Origin: Oligoflexus sp.
GTDB taxonomy: Bacteria; Bdellovibrionota_B; Oligoflexia; Oligoflexales; Oligoflexaceae
NCBI RefSeq assembly: GCF_035712445.1
Contig: NZ_DASTAT010000126.1
Coordinates: forward strand, 62,001 to 126,000
Length of the DNA: 64,000 bases
Direction of reading: 5' to 3'
Shown here: in pieces, positions 25,586 to 34,877 of the stretch
How the letters are laid out: each line of letters begins with the position of its first letter
Position numbering within the stretch: position 1 is the stretch's first letter
The notes under the pieces: generated by a model
What the model saw: the letters and a program-made list of their open reading frames with translations, nothing else
Database searches by the model: none
What the model was told of the DNA's origin: nothing
Made by a program: the position numbers and the translations under genes

Positions 25586-28500
25586 ATGCGCCTTGCACTC
25601 TGCACACTTTGGATTCTCCTTGGGCTTGTCGCCACCCGCGGGCTCGCATCCGAACCAATTTCCGTTTTGGATCCGACTGAGCTTTTAGGTCATAGGATCC
25701 TTTATCTGGAAGATCCCACAGGCCAGGAAACTTACGAATCCATTCAGGCGAAAACCTCTGAGGCCTGGCGCAGCTCGACCCAGAATACGCCGACCTTCGG
25801 CTTCACCCAATCACGATTCTGGCTGAAAATGCGGATCAGCAATCCAACGTCCCAGGCGGCGCTCCGCTATCTGGAGGCGGAGTATTCGCATTATGACGAG
25901 ATCGACTTCTATGTGCGGGAAGGAGCGGACACCCGGATCTTTCAGATGGGTGACCTGAAAAAATTTTCCGAGCGCCTCATACCCTTTCGTAATTTTATCG
26001 TACCCGTGACCGTCCCCGCCCAGGGCGAAATCGAGGTGCTGATCAGCTGCCGTACATCCGGCCCCCTTTTCTTCCCCATCCAACTCTGGACGCCCGAGGG
26101 CATGATGGTGGCCAGGGCCCAGGCTGATCATTTCGCAGGTTATTACTATGGCCTTCTCCTGGCCATGCTCTCCTATAACTTCTTTCTCCTGATCACGACA
26201 CGGCGCCGCTTCTATCTTTACTACTGCCTTTATATCGGCGGCTTTGTGATGTTCCAGGCCTCGCTGCATGGCTTCACTTTCCCGCTGCTCTGGCCGAATT
26301 CTCCGGGCTGGGCCAACCTCTGCGTGGCCTTTTTCCTGGGGCTTTCCCTTTTCTGGATGTGCGTCTTCACCCGTGATTTCCTGGAAACCAAAACCCAGCT
26401 GCCACGCGGGGATCGGGTGATCCTGGTGCTGATGATGATCTCGCTGACCGTCATGCTGCTGGCCCTTTTCGTCGGCTACGCCGTGGCTGTGCGGCTCGGT
26501 ACGGTCGCGGCTCTCGTCTCCGGCCTTTATCTTCTGGGCTGCAGTATCTATCTTCTGAAGCGTTCCTATAAGCCGGCCTATTTCTATATGCTGGCCTTTT
26601 CCATGTTTCTTTTTGGAATAGTCGTCAACGCCCTGAAACAGCTTGGCGTTCTGCCCCAGACCTTCTTTTCCGAGTATGCGATTCAAATCGGTTCGGCTCT
26701 GGAGGTCATCCTTCTGAGCATGGCCCTGGGTCATAAGATTCGTCATGAGCAGCTGGCAGCAGGGCGGAAAATCCAGGGCCTGAACGAGTCGCTGGAAGAA
26801 TCCCTGAATGAGGTGCAAAAGCTGAACGCGGAGCTGATTGAAAAGGAAAAGGCCCGCACGGCTTTCTTCCACAATACTTCGCACGAGCTCAGGACGCCGA
26901 TCAACGGCATCCTTGGTTTCGTGCAGCTCATCATACAAAATCGCTTTGGTGAGATCAGCCAGGACGTGGGTCAGCAGCTGCGAAAAGTCCATGGCATAGG
27001 CCTCTCCCTTTTGCATCAGGTGAACACGATCCTGGAACTCGCCAAAAGCAAAAAGGGTCAGCAGGATATCAACTGGCAATATATAGACCTTGATAGCGTC
27101 TCCTCAGAAATCCGCTATCTGATGGAAGGTTTGAGCTTTAAATACCCCGCCACCAGCTGGAGCCTTGATACCTCGTGGTCACGCGACCATGCCAGGACTC
27201 CAAGCTATATAGCCGATCGGGAAAAGCTTCTGACCATCATGAGAAACCTCGTCGGCAATGCCTTCAAGTTCGAAAGACCCGGCGCGGGCAACGCTGTGGA
27301 GGTGTCCATGGATTTCACCGACGGGCAGAATCTGGTGCTGACCGTCCGTGACCAGGGGATCGGGCTTTCCGCCGAACAGATCCCCCGCATTTTTGAAGAA
27401 TTCTATCAGGTGCAGGCCGATGCCCGTCGCCAGTATGAAGGCACAGGGCTTGGCATGGCGATTGTGAAAAAATTCGTCGAACAATGGGGTGGCGCAATCG
27501 ACGTCGAATCCCAGCCTAACGTGGGCAGTGTATTCCGCGTGACCCTGCCGGCGGGCGCGGCGGCTTCCGTGAGCGCGCAGCGGGCTCCTGAATTGGCCTT
27601 CCCCGCTGCTGCACAGAATAGTCTCGCAGCCTCGCCTGCTCAAGCGGACTTTGCTTCCGCCGAAAGCCGCCAGGAACATATTCTGGTCATTGACGACAAC
27701 GGGACCAACTGCGAGGTCTTCCAGCATATTCTGGAGCAGGATGGCTATCAGGTGAAGACCTGCCTGCGGGGCAGTTCGGCACTGGAGCTTTTGAACAAAG
27801 GCTATCGTCCCGATGTGATCCTGCTCGATCTTATGATGCCCGAGATGTCGGGCGAAGAAGTGCTGCGCTTTCTGCGCCAGGACATGAAGAAGGCCAGCAT
27901 TCCTGTGATTCTGATTACAGCGCGCGCTTCGGATGATGATAAGATCTTCGGTTTGAACCTCGGTGCCGATGACTATCTGGCGAAGCCCATCGTTGCCGAA
28001 GAGCTGCTTCTGCGGGTGCGGAATATGATACAACGCACGCGACTGACCCAAGCGGCTCTGGAGCGGGAATTGATTGAAGCTTCGCTGGCTCAGCTGCAGG
28101 AAATGAGCATTAAGAACGAAGCGCAAGGTCGCGACCTGCGTGATATCTCCATCATTCATCACTACCAGAGCGCCGAGCTAACCGGCGGCGATTGGTTTGG
28201 TGTGTTCCAAAATGCCAAAAACGACCGCATGTACATCCTGCTTGGTGATGTGACCGGCCATGGCACGACATCGGCGCTGGCAACTCTGGTGATTTCCGGT
28301 GCCGTGCGTGGCATCATTGAGACATTGAGTCAGGATGGGGATCGTTATTCGCAGGATGGCGAACTCTGCTTTGTCGCGGACACCCTGAACAAAATGATGC
28401 TGCGTATTTCCAATACTCTGCAAAAATCCATGACGCTGGCGCTAGTCAGCCTGAATCGAGTCACTGGCCAGGCCAGTTACTTAAACGCGGGCCACAACCC

Positions 28501-28870
28501 GATTTACCTCGTTCGCGCCGACCATAGCGCTCAGGCCATACTGGCTCCAGGAACACCCTTAGGTATGAGCGCGGAGCCTGAATTCGGCACGAGGCAATTC
28601 CGCGTGGAAGAGAATGAGTTTCTCTTTCTCTTCACAGATGGTCTGATAGAAAATCAGGGCCCCAATGGTGAACAGTTTGCATCCCGGGAATTGAAGAAAG
28701 TTTTATCCAGGACCGAAACGCCCGGCGAAGTCAAAGACGTGATTCTGGATCGCGTGAAGATACTCTGGCAAAACAGGGCTCCCGAGGATGATGTCGCCTT
28801 CCTAATCATTAGCCGCGAAGGGCAGGCCGCTGCGCGCGAGGATGATGCGCTTGAACCAAGAGCCGTATGA
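25586..28870 (+). CDS. 7TM-DISM hybrid kinase fused to receiver and PP2C/SpoIIE phosphatase
   Basis: This 1094-residue signalling fusion has a signal peptide (1-22), a 7TMR-DISMED2-like domain (about 30-165), seven helices (about 185-390), a coiled coil, HisKA with His433 (TSHELRTPINGILG), a HATPase (NLVGNAFKF, DQGIGL, GTGLGMAI), a receiver (Asp748 in LLDLMMP, LAKPI Lys near 800) and a SpoIIE/RsbU-type phosphatase (TGGDWFG, LGDVTGHG, AGHNP, TDGLIE, EDDVAF). The receiver most likely gates the phosphatase, which would dephosphorylate an anti-anti-sigma or STAS protein encoded elsewhere. The ribosome site is weak. Confidence 0.93.
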   Translation: MRLALCTLWILLGLVATRGLASEPISVLDPTELLGHRILYLEDPTGQETYESIQAKTSEAWRSSTQNTPTFGFTQSRFWLKMRISNPTSQAALRYLEAEYSHYDEIDFYVREGADTRIFQMGDLKKFSERLIPFRNFIVPVTVPAQGEIEVLISCRTSGPLFFPIQLWTPEGMMVARAQADHFAGYYYGLLLAMLSYNFFLLITTRRRFYLYYCLYIGGFVMFQASLHGFTFPLLWPNSPGWANLCVAFFLGLSLFWMCVFTRDFLETKTQLPRGDRVILVLMMISLTVMLLALFVGYAVAVRLGTVAALVSGLYLLGCSIYLLKRSYKPAYFYMLAFSMFLFGIVVNALKQLGVLPQTFFSEYAIQIGSALEVILLSMALGHKIRHEQLAAGRKIQGLNESLEESLNEVQKLNAELIEKEKARTAFFHNTSHELRTPINGILGFVQLIIQNRFGEISQDVGQQLRKVHGIGLSLLHQVNTILELAKSKKGQQDINWQYIDLDSVSSEIRYLMEGLSFKYPATSWSLDTSWSRDHARTPSYIADREKLLTIMRNLVGNAFKFERPGAGNAVEVSMDFTDGQNLVLTVRDQGIGLSAEQIPRIFEEFYQVQADARRQYEGTGLGMAIVKKFVEQWGGAIDVESQPNVGSVFRVTLPAGAAASVSAQRAPELAFPAAAQNSLAASPAQADFASAESRQEHILVIDDNGTNCEVFQHILEQDGYQVKTCLRGSSALELLNKGYRPDVILLDLMMPEMSGEEVLRFLRQDMKKASIPVILITARASDDDKIFGLNLGADDYLAKPIVAEELLLRVRNMIQRTRLTQAALERELIEASLAQLQEMSIKNEAQGRDLRDISIIHHYQSAELTGGDWFGVFQNAKNDRMYILLGDVTGHGTTSALATLVISGAVRGIIETLSQDGDRYSQDGELCFVADTLNKMMLRISNTLQKSMTLALVSLNRVTGQASYLNAGHNPIYLVRADHSAQAILAPGTPLGMSAEPEFGTRQFRVEENEFLFLFTDGLIENQGPNGEQFASRELKKVLSRTETPGEVKDVILDRVKILWQNRAPEDDVAFLIISREGQAAAREDDALEPRAV

Positions 28871-28934
28871 AAATGGCTCCACTGTTTTAAAATGCTTCAA
28901 GGGTATTTTCCGAATCTTCCACCATTCTTCACCC

Positions 28935-28965
28935 AAAAGAAAAGTCGGTGCTGGATAGCACCGAC
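28935..28965 (-). terminator. Rho-independent terminator of the small exported protein gene
   Basis: On the minus strand a perfect 9-bp stem (28957-28965 with 28944-28952, 4-base loop) is followed by TTTTCTTTT. It lies 34 bases past the stop of the gene starting at 29532, and it may also act on the converging transcript. Confidence 0.85.
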
Positions 28966-28998
28966 CCCTATCTTGTCATGGAGTGTAAGTTTCCAGGC

Positions 28999-29532
28999 TT
29001 ATGGCTTGGATTCCTCTTGCCCTTCCGCCTGCACTGTAGAAAGAAGGATGCCGCCTCGATACTTCAAATCACAACCGCGACGCTCACGAATACCGTAGAG
29101 CAGACGCTCCAGGGCGCTGTCCTGATCACTGAGCTCGGAAGCAAGGCCAGTCTCGCAGGACCGGGTGAAGACATCCCCGTACATGACCTTCCCATTGTTC
29201 CCTTCAAGAACGTTGGCTTTGATGATCAGTGACGTGTCTTCGGGCAGATTGCCGACGTTCCGGAAGGCCGCGATGACGACCGTGCGCTCCTCGGTTTCGA
29301 AGCGCTTGACACGAGCCTTGAGAGCCAGTTGCTCAGCCTGTCCCTTCAGGGCGATTTTGATTTTGGAGACGTTCTCCATGTCAACTTCCAAGGAACCCTC
29401 TTTGACCTGAAGGCTCTCATCCGCGCTCTTGTAAACGAGTTTGCCGGTCAAAGTTTCAGCCCAAGCGGAACCTGAAAGCAGCAGCGCAGAAGCAACAGCG
29501 ACAGCAGAAAGGCATTTTGTTTGCGTCATCAT
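28999..29532 (-). CDS. Small exported protein of unknown function
   Basis: This 177-residue product has a clear Sec signal peptide (cleavage after SGSAWA, about residue 25) and AAGGAG 7 bases before the first ATG. The mature part alternates short beta-type strands (LTGKLVYKSADESLQV) and ends with a Lys/Glu-rich tail. Two Cys (SCETG and GCDLK) could form a disulfide. No family is recognised. The own terminator and upstream gap indicate a single-gene unit. Periplasmic location is inferred from the leader. Confidence 0.8.
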   Translation of the reverse strand: MMTQTKCLSAVAVASALLLSGSAWAETLTGKLVYKSADESLQVKEGSLEVDMENVSKIKIALKGQAEQLALKARVKRFETEERTVVIAAFRNVGNLPEDTSLIIKANVLEGNNGKVMYGDVFTRSCETGLASELSDQDSALERLLYGIRERRGCDLKYRGGILLSTVQAEGQEESKP

Positions 29533-30609
29533 TTTGGTTCTCCTTAATCATGAGATAAAGTTTTTCAAGACCCTTCGGTCTTGCGGCTCGTCCAAGCAAA
29601 ATCCAAACCACGCGCGCTCCATTTTCTTGAACATGCTTCTTATGCGTTTAAAAAACCTCTCTTTCGTATGCATAGGGATAAGCTTGCAAGTGACAGACCT
29701 CCATGGTCTGCTATTCGCTTGGAGGCATGAAGAAAAAAGGCACAGGGCTCATGCACCATGCCTTTGAGATCAAGTTGATTGCAAGTTCGCCTCATAACGA
29801 ATCAATCATCTGTGGAAAAGACTTTTACCTACTAACGGAAAACTCTGTGAGTGGAGCGTATTTCAATCGAATTGATCAGGTGCATCCATGATACACCTGA
29901 TCAGGAGACTTATTGGGTTTCCTCAGTCTTTCCAAAGAAATCCAGGGACTCATTCGGACCTTGAAGCGACGACTGGCTGTCCGACGCGCGCCCGCTTTCA
30001 TGCTCTCTTCCTTGCTCTGTAATTTTGCTTCCCCATCTACGCACTCACTTTCCTTCTTTCTACCTGATGAAATATGCCTTGAAAATTGGAGTGTTTGTCC
30101 TGAGATTTTTCCCCAGACACCAGCGAATATCAGACTCACACCAGAAACTTGATAACGATAACGCGCCACCAACTGGCCGTGGTGACCACCATAATAGCCG
30201 TGGCGGCCACCGTAGTAGTCCCAATAACCTCCGTAATGTCGGAACTCATCATTCGAATCATCTGTCGGGTCAACCGTTGCGTCTTGGTCTTCGTCGATGA
30301 TCACGAGGTCTTCAGCCGCTACGGGAACAAGTGGATTGGCCGAAAACGCATGTTCGTTCTCCATCGCCGTTTACTAGCCAATGGCGATGAAGGGCGACGA
30401 GCCGAAGTATGAAAATGCTAAGCTGTAGAGGCCATAGCTCGGTGCAATCCTGAACTTCGGAATGAATGATTCTGACGTTGATGAGGTTCACTTTCGGGTG
30501 GCTGGCTTTTCCAAGAAGGTTATGCGTTGAATGGTCGTTCTTCACTCAGGGTGAGGGATATCAAAGAAAGGAGAGAAAATAAAGCCCATGAAAATACCGA
30601 TGAGAGGGA
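29533..30609. other. Gene-poor region without convincing coding sequence
   Basis: About 1.1 kb with no reading frame that has both a ribosome site and protein-like sequence. A minus-strand frame (30364 to 29876) encodes a short Gly/Tyr/His-rich patch (YGGYWDYYGG, HGYYGGHHG) followed by unstructured Arg/Ser-rich sequence. It begins directly after stop codons with no leader and looks like a fragment. A separate minus-strand stretch (about 30370-30445) reads PSYGLYSLAFSYFGSSPFIAIG before a stop but has no start. Together with the adjacent pseudogene this suggests decay. Confidence 0.45.
29873..29903. repeat. Inverted repeat with 10-bp perfect arms
   Basis: Arms TGATCAGGTG (29873-29882) and CACCTGATCA (29894-29903) flank an 11-base loop. 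Each arm contains the TGATCA palindrome. No T-tract follows on either strand. It could be an operator, an RNA hairpin or the remnant of a mobile-element end. Confidence 0.55.
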
Positions 30610-31101
30610 AAAATTAATTTTTCCCGGCAGCATCCCATCCAAGACCTACGCGTGAGGCTAGCAAAACCGTTGCTGCTGCCGCCATGACAAGGCTTTGTCC
30701 ACTGCACAAGGTCCAGAGCCGTGGAGCATAGCGCAACCGATGCGAATGCGTGGTCCATGATCAAAGGTTCGGCCAGGGTCATATGACCTTGTTCATCGTT
30801 CCTATAGCCCTGGGCAGCCAGTGGATAATTCTGCTCGGGTGGGCAATAGCGGGTATTCGTATCGTTCACCCGATACTTTTTCAATGACCATTCCCAGGAG
30901 ATAGTAGTACACAGCTAACGATATTCCCGCTATCGGCTCCCTGTCCTTGAGAGAAGGCTCAAGGTAGCGCTCGGTCAGGGAATTGATAATCGCGGATTTT
31001 TCTTGCTGTGCTGATTGTTCATGCATGTCTGTGCAGGCCAGATGGAAATCAACAGTCAAAACCAACAGGGTCCCCCTTCGAATCCAACGCGACGCATTCA
31101 T
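30610..31101 (-). pseudogene. Decayed beta-lactamase-family serine hydrolase
   Basis: Fragments in different minus-strand frames match the serine beta-lactamase-like (class C / esterase) family in order. There is a lipoprotein leader (RRGTLLVLTVDFHLAC), then REPIAGISLAV (early strand), then directly YYYLLGMVIEKVSGERY (the region after the YxN motif), then in another frame NDTNTRYCPPEQNYPLAAQGY and CSTALDLVQWTK, then traces such as GLGWDAAGK. The segment that should hold the SxxK nucleophile and YxN is deleted, and at least two frame changes follow. It cannot encode an active enzyme. Confidence 0.75.
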
Positions 31102-31310
31102 CCTTTCACTGCGTGCGCGCTTTCCGTGAAGATTTTTGCCTAAAAACAAGCTTCCGGAGCCAACCGCAAGCATGTGTTAGACTTCATCAGCAGACTCTAG
31201 CAGATGGGGAAAAGCGCGGCAATAAACTCTCCGATTTCCAAGGCGTTTGGCATCGGGTAAAAAATGGGCAAGACCTCCCGACTGTCCCAGGCCGTTTTTA
31301 ACGTTGTTCC

Positions 31311-31343
31311 TTGTAAACCAAATTTACAAAGTTTTGTAAGGAG
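31311..31343 (+). promoter_or_regulatory. Alternating TTGTAAA/TTTACAA repeats forming competing hairpins over the SD
   Basis: TTGTAAA (31311-31317) can pair with TTTACAA (31323-31329). The overlapping TTACAAA (31324-31330) can instead pair with TTTGTAA (31333-31339). The second helix runs into the AAGGAG ribosome site (31338-31343) of the next gene. The two helices exclude each other, a layout typical of attenuator-like switches; the same half-sites could also be a protein operator. Confidence 0.45.
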
Positions 31344-31350
31344 TCACACT

Positions 31351-32025
31351 ATGAACCTGGAAGTCATCACTCAAAAATGCCACATTTCCAATCGTTTGCC
31401 CCGATCAGGGTCATGGGATGTCAACCGACGCTCGCTTCTGCTGGGTGCGGCTGCCAGCCCTCTTCTCTTTATCGCCGGCCGCAGCCGAGCCGAACAGCTG
31501 ACCTTGAATGCGGATGATGTGAAGGATTATGCTCAGGAATCCATCTCAAACATCACAGCCAGCAACGTCGGCGCGATTCCTGAATACGACGTCAACGATG
31601 TCTATGGAAACGTTGCGGATGTCTTTAACGACCACACCAGCTATGATTCTGGCAGTGACCAAACCTATGCCGACGACCTATTATCTCATTACATCAATCA
31701 GGGCCGGCAAACCTATCGACCTTACGAGCAGCAGTTTGATCAAGCCTGGACAGGAGGCTTGAATCGGGAATACTACCGTCGTAAGTTTGCCCGGCGGGCC
31801 TTTCACCTTTCCGAGTGCTTTATCTGCGGAGGATTCATTCGCAGTCAATGCGCAGGCACCGACATCAGGCTCATCATCTTCGATCCAGGCTACGCGATCT
31901 TCGAGGGCTCGCGCTATCCTGTGGAAAACGGATTTATCATTATCGACGGTTCACGGGAACCGCTTACCTATAACACGGATAGTTACTACTGGTATTTCGG
32001 CGACAACCAACGCCTTTATTGGTGA
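31351..32025 (+). CDS. Probable Tat-exported protein of unknown function
   Basis: A 224-residue product. The ATG follows AAGGAG by 7 bases. A twin-arginine leader is present at residues 25-48 (VNRRSLLLGAAASPLLF followed by AGRSRA). The mature part is rich in Asp, Tyr, Asn and Gln. It has repeated DVNDVYGN/DVFND-type segments, then an aromatic C-terminus (SYYWYFGDNQRLYW) and Cys residues in ECFICGGFIRSQC that could bind metal or form disulfides. No family is recognised. Tat export would imply folding, possibly with a cofactor, before transport. Confidence 0.7.
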   Translation: MNLEVITQKCHISNRLPRSGSWDVNRRSLLLGAAASPLLFIAGRSRAEQLTLNADDVKDYAQESISNITASNVGAIPEYDVNDVYGNVADVFNDHTSYDSGSDQTYADDLLSHYINQGRQTYRPYEQQFDQAWTGGLNREYYRRKFARRAFHLSECFICGGFIRSQCAGTDIRLIIFDPGYAIFEGSRYPVENGFIIIDGSREPLTYNTDSYYWYFGDNQRLYW

Positions 32026-32345
32026 ACGGAGAGAGGGCTTCGCCCTCTCGGCCCTCTGTCCACCAGGTGTCGCAAGGCCGCAAACTTTCCGAGACGGATG
32101 AGACAGCGATACATGAATGTGCCCACACGGCCATGAAGCCCCACACAAGGATGGGATGCATTTCGAAAAAAGAAGAGGCGGATATCAAAACCTTTGACGC
32201 GTGTTTGGAATTCCAAAGGCCAGAAATTATCCCCGGAATAAAGATTCTTTCCGCAACGGCTCATTCTTGATTTTTGTTGATAGACCTGGGATTCTGCAGC
32301 CAAGTTGCAGCGAAGGGATCCACCTACTCTGGCATTAGGAGTTTC
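32026..32345 (+). other. Intergenic region with a hairpin after the Tat gene
   Basis: A perfect 8-bp stem with a 3-base loop (32031-32038 with 32042-32049) starts 5 bases after the stop. It lacks a T-tract but may end or protect the transcript. The remaining bases show no supported gene, although small open frames exist on both strands. The promoter of the hybrid kinase must lie here. Confidence 0.45.
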
Positions 32346-34874
32346 ATGAACATGGCTTCCATATTCGGTCGAGAAGCTACCAGACTGAAGCATTTCCATC
32401 ACGGCGGCATCGTTCAGACGCATACCACTTCCGACCTGGATGACTTTGTCTTCCTTGCCACGCAGATCTGCGGCGCTTCAGCGGCTATTCTTTCCTTTCT
32501 CGACGGAAATGGACAATGGTCCCATGCCTCCTATGGAATGACTATGGACAACCGGCGAAGGATGATCTCCTTGGGTGCGCCTGCTCTTTCCCAAACTGAC
32601 GTTTTGGTCGTTGCCGATATGAGTCAGGACGCGAGGTTTCATATCCATCCCTGGGTGACCCGCCGGCCCTATATTCGATTTTACGCTGGCATTCGTCTGA
32701 CGACCGCGGACAATCCATGCCTGGGTACGCTGAATGTTTTGGATGATGCTCCTCGTCATCTGAGTCAGGACCAGAATCAAGCCCTCCTCTGCCTATCCCG
32801 ACAGATTGCAAACCGCCTTCAGCTCAGGACGGCGCCACAGGCCAGGCGAGGCACGATCGAGCCTACCGAGTCTGAAAAGCAGCTCTATGATGCCCTCCTG
32901 AAAGCGGAGAATAGAGCACGAACCATGGACCTGGCCTTGGAAGGTGCCTCGGTCGGAGTTTGGGACTGGGATCTGCGAACAGATCTTGTGAACTTCGACC
33001 ATCGCTGGTGCGAAATGGTGGGACTGGACCATAAGCAGACCCGGATGGAACTCAAGACCTGGGAGCAGCTGGTTCATCCAGACGACCTCAAGCGGACGTA
33101 TGAAGAGATCCACGCCTATATAAGAGGCGAAACAGCCTGGTACGAAAGCATTCATAGGCTGCAGCATGCAAACGGCACATGGGTCTATATTCTGGATCGC
33201 GGTCGAATTTCCGCCTGGGATCACGATGGCAAACCCATTCGATTTACCGGGACGCATCTGGATATCACGGCTCATGAAAGAAGGAAAATTGAATTGCAGG
33301 AAGCCAGGCGACGACTCGAAGAAGCGGAAGTCGCGGGACGTTTTGGAAGCTGGAGCCTGAATCTGAAAACGGGTGAATGCCATTGGTCACGGGGTCTGCA
33401 TCTCATCCTTGACTTCGACGCCGAGGATGATGCTCCCACATTCGAAACATTCCTGTCCCGCCTCGCCCCCGGGGATCGCGAGAAGATGGCGGAAATCCAC
33501 CGGCAGATGGTGACGGGCGCGATATCTGTCTTCGAAACGGACTATGGGGTGCTCATGAAGTCCGGGGAAATCCGCTATGTGAAAGCAAACGGGACGGTTC
33601 ACTACGAGGTCGGGCAGGCGGTTTCTGCATCAGGAACTGTTCAGGACATCACCAGTCTTAAATTGATGGAGATGTCTTTGGTCCAAAGCCGTGAAGAAGC
33701 GATATCCGCGACCAAGACAAAATCCCGGTTCCTGGCTACCATGAGCCATGAGATCCGAACTCCTTTGAATGGTATTGTCGGCAACACGGTTCTGCTTATG
33801 GATACAAGCCTGACAGCTGAGCAGAGGGAGATGACCGAAGTCATCAAAAGCAGCAGTGAGGATCTCCTGAAGCTCATTGACGACATCCTTGATTTTTCCA
33901 AGATCGAAGCCGGCAAGCTGGATATCGAACTGCAAGCTTTTGACCTGAAAGGAGCCGTGATGGATGCGGTTAAAGTGATTTCAGGTCCCATAGCGGACAA
34001 GGGGCTCACGCTCGAACTTCACATGAACGAGACAACACCCGACATCATCATCAGTGACCAGTTCCGCTTACGGCAGATACTCCTGAACCTTCTGAGCAAC
34101 GCCGTGAAATTCACAGAGGCCGGCACGATAAGAGTGGAGGTCAGCCCGGTTTTCGTCTCGGAATCACAGACGCAAATTATTGTTTCCGTTGCGGACACGG
34201 GCATTGGACTGACTGCCGAGCAGCAGCAGAAGCTATTCAAAGACTTCACGCAGGTCGATGGCTCCACGACCCGAAAACATGGAGGGACTGGACTCGGTCT
34301 TGCCATCTGCAAGCAGCTCTGCACCCTGCTTGGAGGAAGCATCGAAGTGCAGAGCGAGTTGGGGAAAGGCTCGACGTTTTCTTTTCGAATCGCGGCGGCT
34401 GTCGGCGATGGGCTGGCCCCTGTCCATACCCATGCTTTGCCATGGCGGGAGCCGCTCCCGCTATCCGGCTTGGAACCCATCCGCATCCTGGTTGCTGAGG
34501 ATAACGAAGTCAATCAGGCGATCGCCCTTCAATTCCTTCGGAAGTTCAACCTCACCGCGGATATCGTGGATAACGGCCTGGCTGCCGTCGAAGCTGTGAA
34601 GCGCGATTTCCATGAACTTATCTTCATGGATGTTCACATGCCCGTAATGGACGGCTATGATGCGACGAAAAGAATAAGGGCCGAGTGCCCCCGTGATCGG
34701 CAACCTTACGTCGTGGCCCTGACCGCTGATGCCATGAAAGGCGACATGAATCTTTGCCTTGACTCGGGCATGAATGATTTCTTGAAGAAACCTCTGAACG
34801 TGAGCGACCTTTTCAACAGCATTTCCAAATTCCTGGCCCTGCGCAAGACGGAACTCCAGACCGACGGAACCTGA
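32346..34874 (+). CDS. Soluble GAF-PAS-PAS hybrid histidine kinase with receiver
   Basis: An 842-residue cytoplasmic hybrid kinase. The order is GAF (about 25-165), two PAS domains (about 185-430; GVWDWDLRTD and GSWSLNLKTGE open them), HisKA with His468 (MSHEIRTPLNGIVG), HATPase (NLLSNAVKF, DTGIGL, GTGLGLAI) and a C-terminal receiver with Asp762 (FMDVHMPVMDG) and the KKP Lys. No membrane helix is seen. Start ATG 32346 is preferred because GGAG lies 5 bases upstream. It converges with the HemF-like gene with 3 bases between them. Confidence 0.93.
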   Translation: MNMASIFGREATRLKHFHHGGIVQTHTTSDLDDFVFLATQICGASAAILSFLDGNGQWSHASYGMTMDNRRRMISLGAPALSQTDVLVVADMSQDARFHIHPWVTRRPYIRFYAGIRLTTADNPCLGTLNVLDDAPRHLSQDQNQALLCLSRQIANRLQLRTAPQARRGTIEPTESEKQLYDALLKAENRARTMDLALEGASVGVWDWDLRTDLVNFDHRWCEMVGLDHKQTRMELKTWEQLVHPDDLKRTYEEIHAYIRGETAWYESIHRLQHANGTWVYILDRGRISAWDHDGKPIRFTGTHLDITAHERRKIELQEARRRLEEAEVAGRFGSWSLNLKTGECHWSRGLHLILDFDAEDDAPTFETFLSRLAPGDREKMAEIHRQMVTGAISVFETDYGVLMKSGEIRYVKANGTVHYEVGQAVSASGTVQDITSLKLMEMSLVQSREEAISATKTKSRFLATMSHEIRTPLNGIVGNTVLLMDTSLTAEQREMTEVIKSSSEDLLKLIDDILDFSKIEAGKLDIELQAFDLKGAVMDAVKVISGPIADKGLTLELHMNETTPDIIISDQFRLRQILLNLLSNAVKFTEAGTIRVEVSPVFVSESQTQIIVSVADTGIGLTAEQQQKLFKDFTQVDGSTTRKHGGTGLGLAICKQLCTLLGGSIEVQSELGKGSTFSFRIAAAVGDGLAPVHTHALPWREPLPLSGLEPIRILVAEDNEVNQAIALQFLRKFNLTADIVDNGLAAVEAVKRDFHELIFMDVHMPVMDGYDATKRIRAECPRDRQPYVVALTADAMKGDMNLCLDSGMNDFLKKPLNVSDLFNSISKFLALRKTELQTDGT

Positions 34875-34877
34875 CGA

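Noticed and set aside
29876..30364. Minus-strand Gly/Tyr-rich frame of 162 codons
   Set aside because: It begins right after stop codons, lacks a ribosome site or leader, and turns into unstructured Arg/Ser sequence; treated as part of a decayed region.
32016..32423. Minus-strand frame of 135 codons between the Tat gene and the hybrid kinase
   Set aside because: It crosses both neighbouring genes, has no ribosome site and no protein-like pattern.
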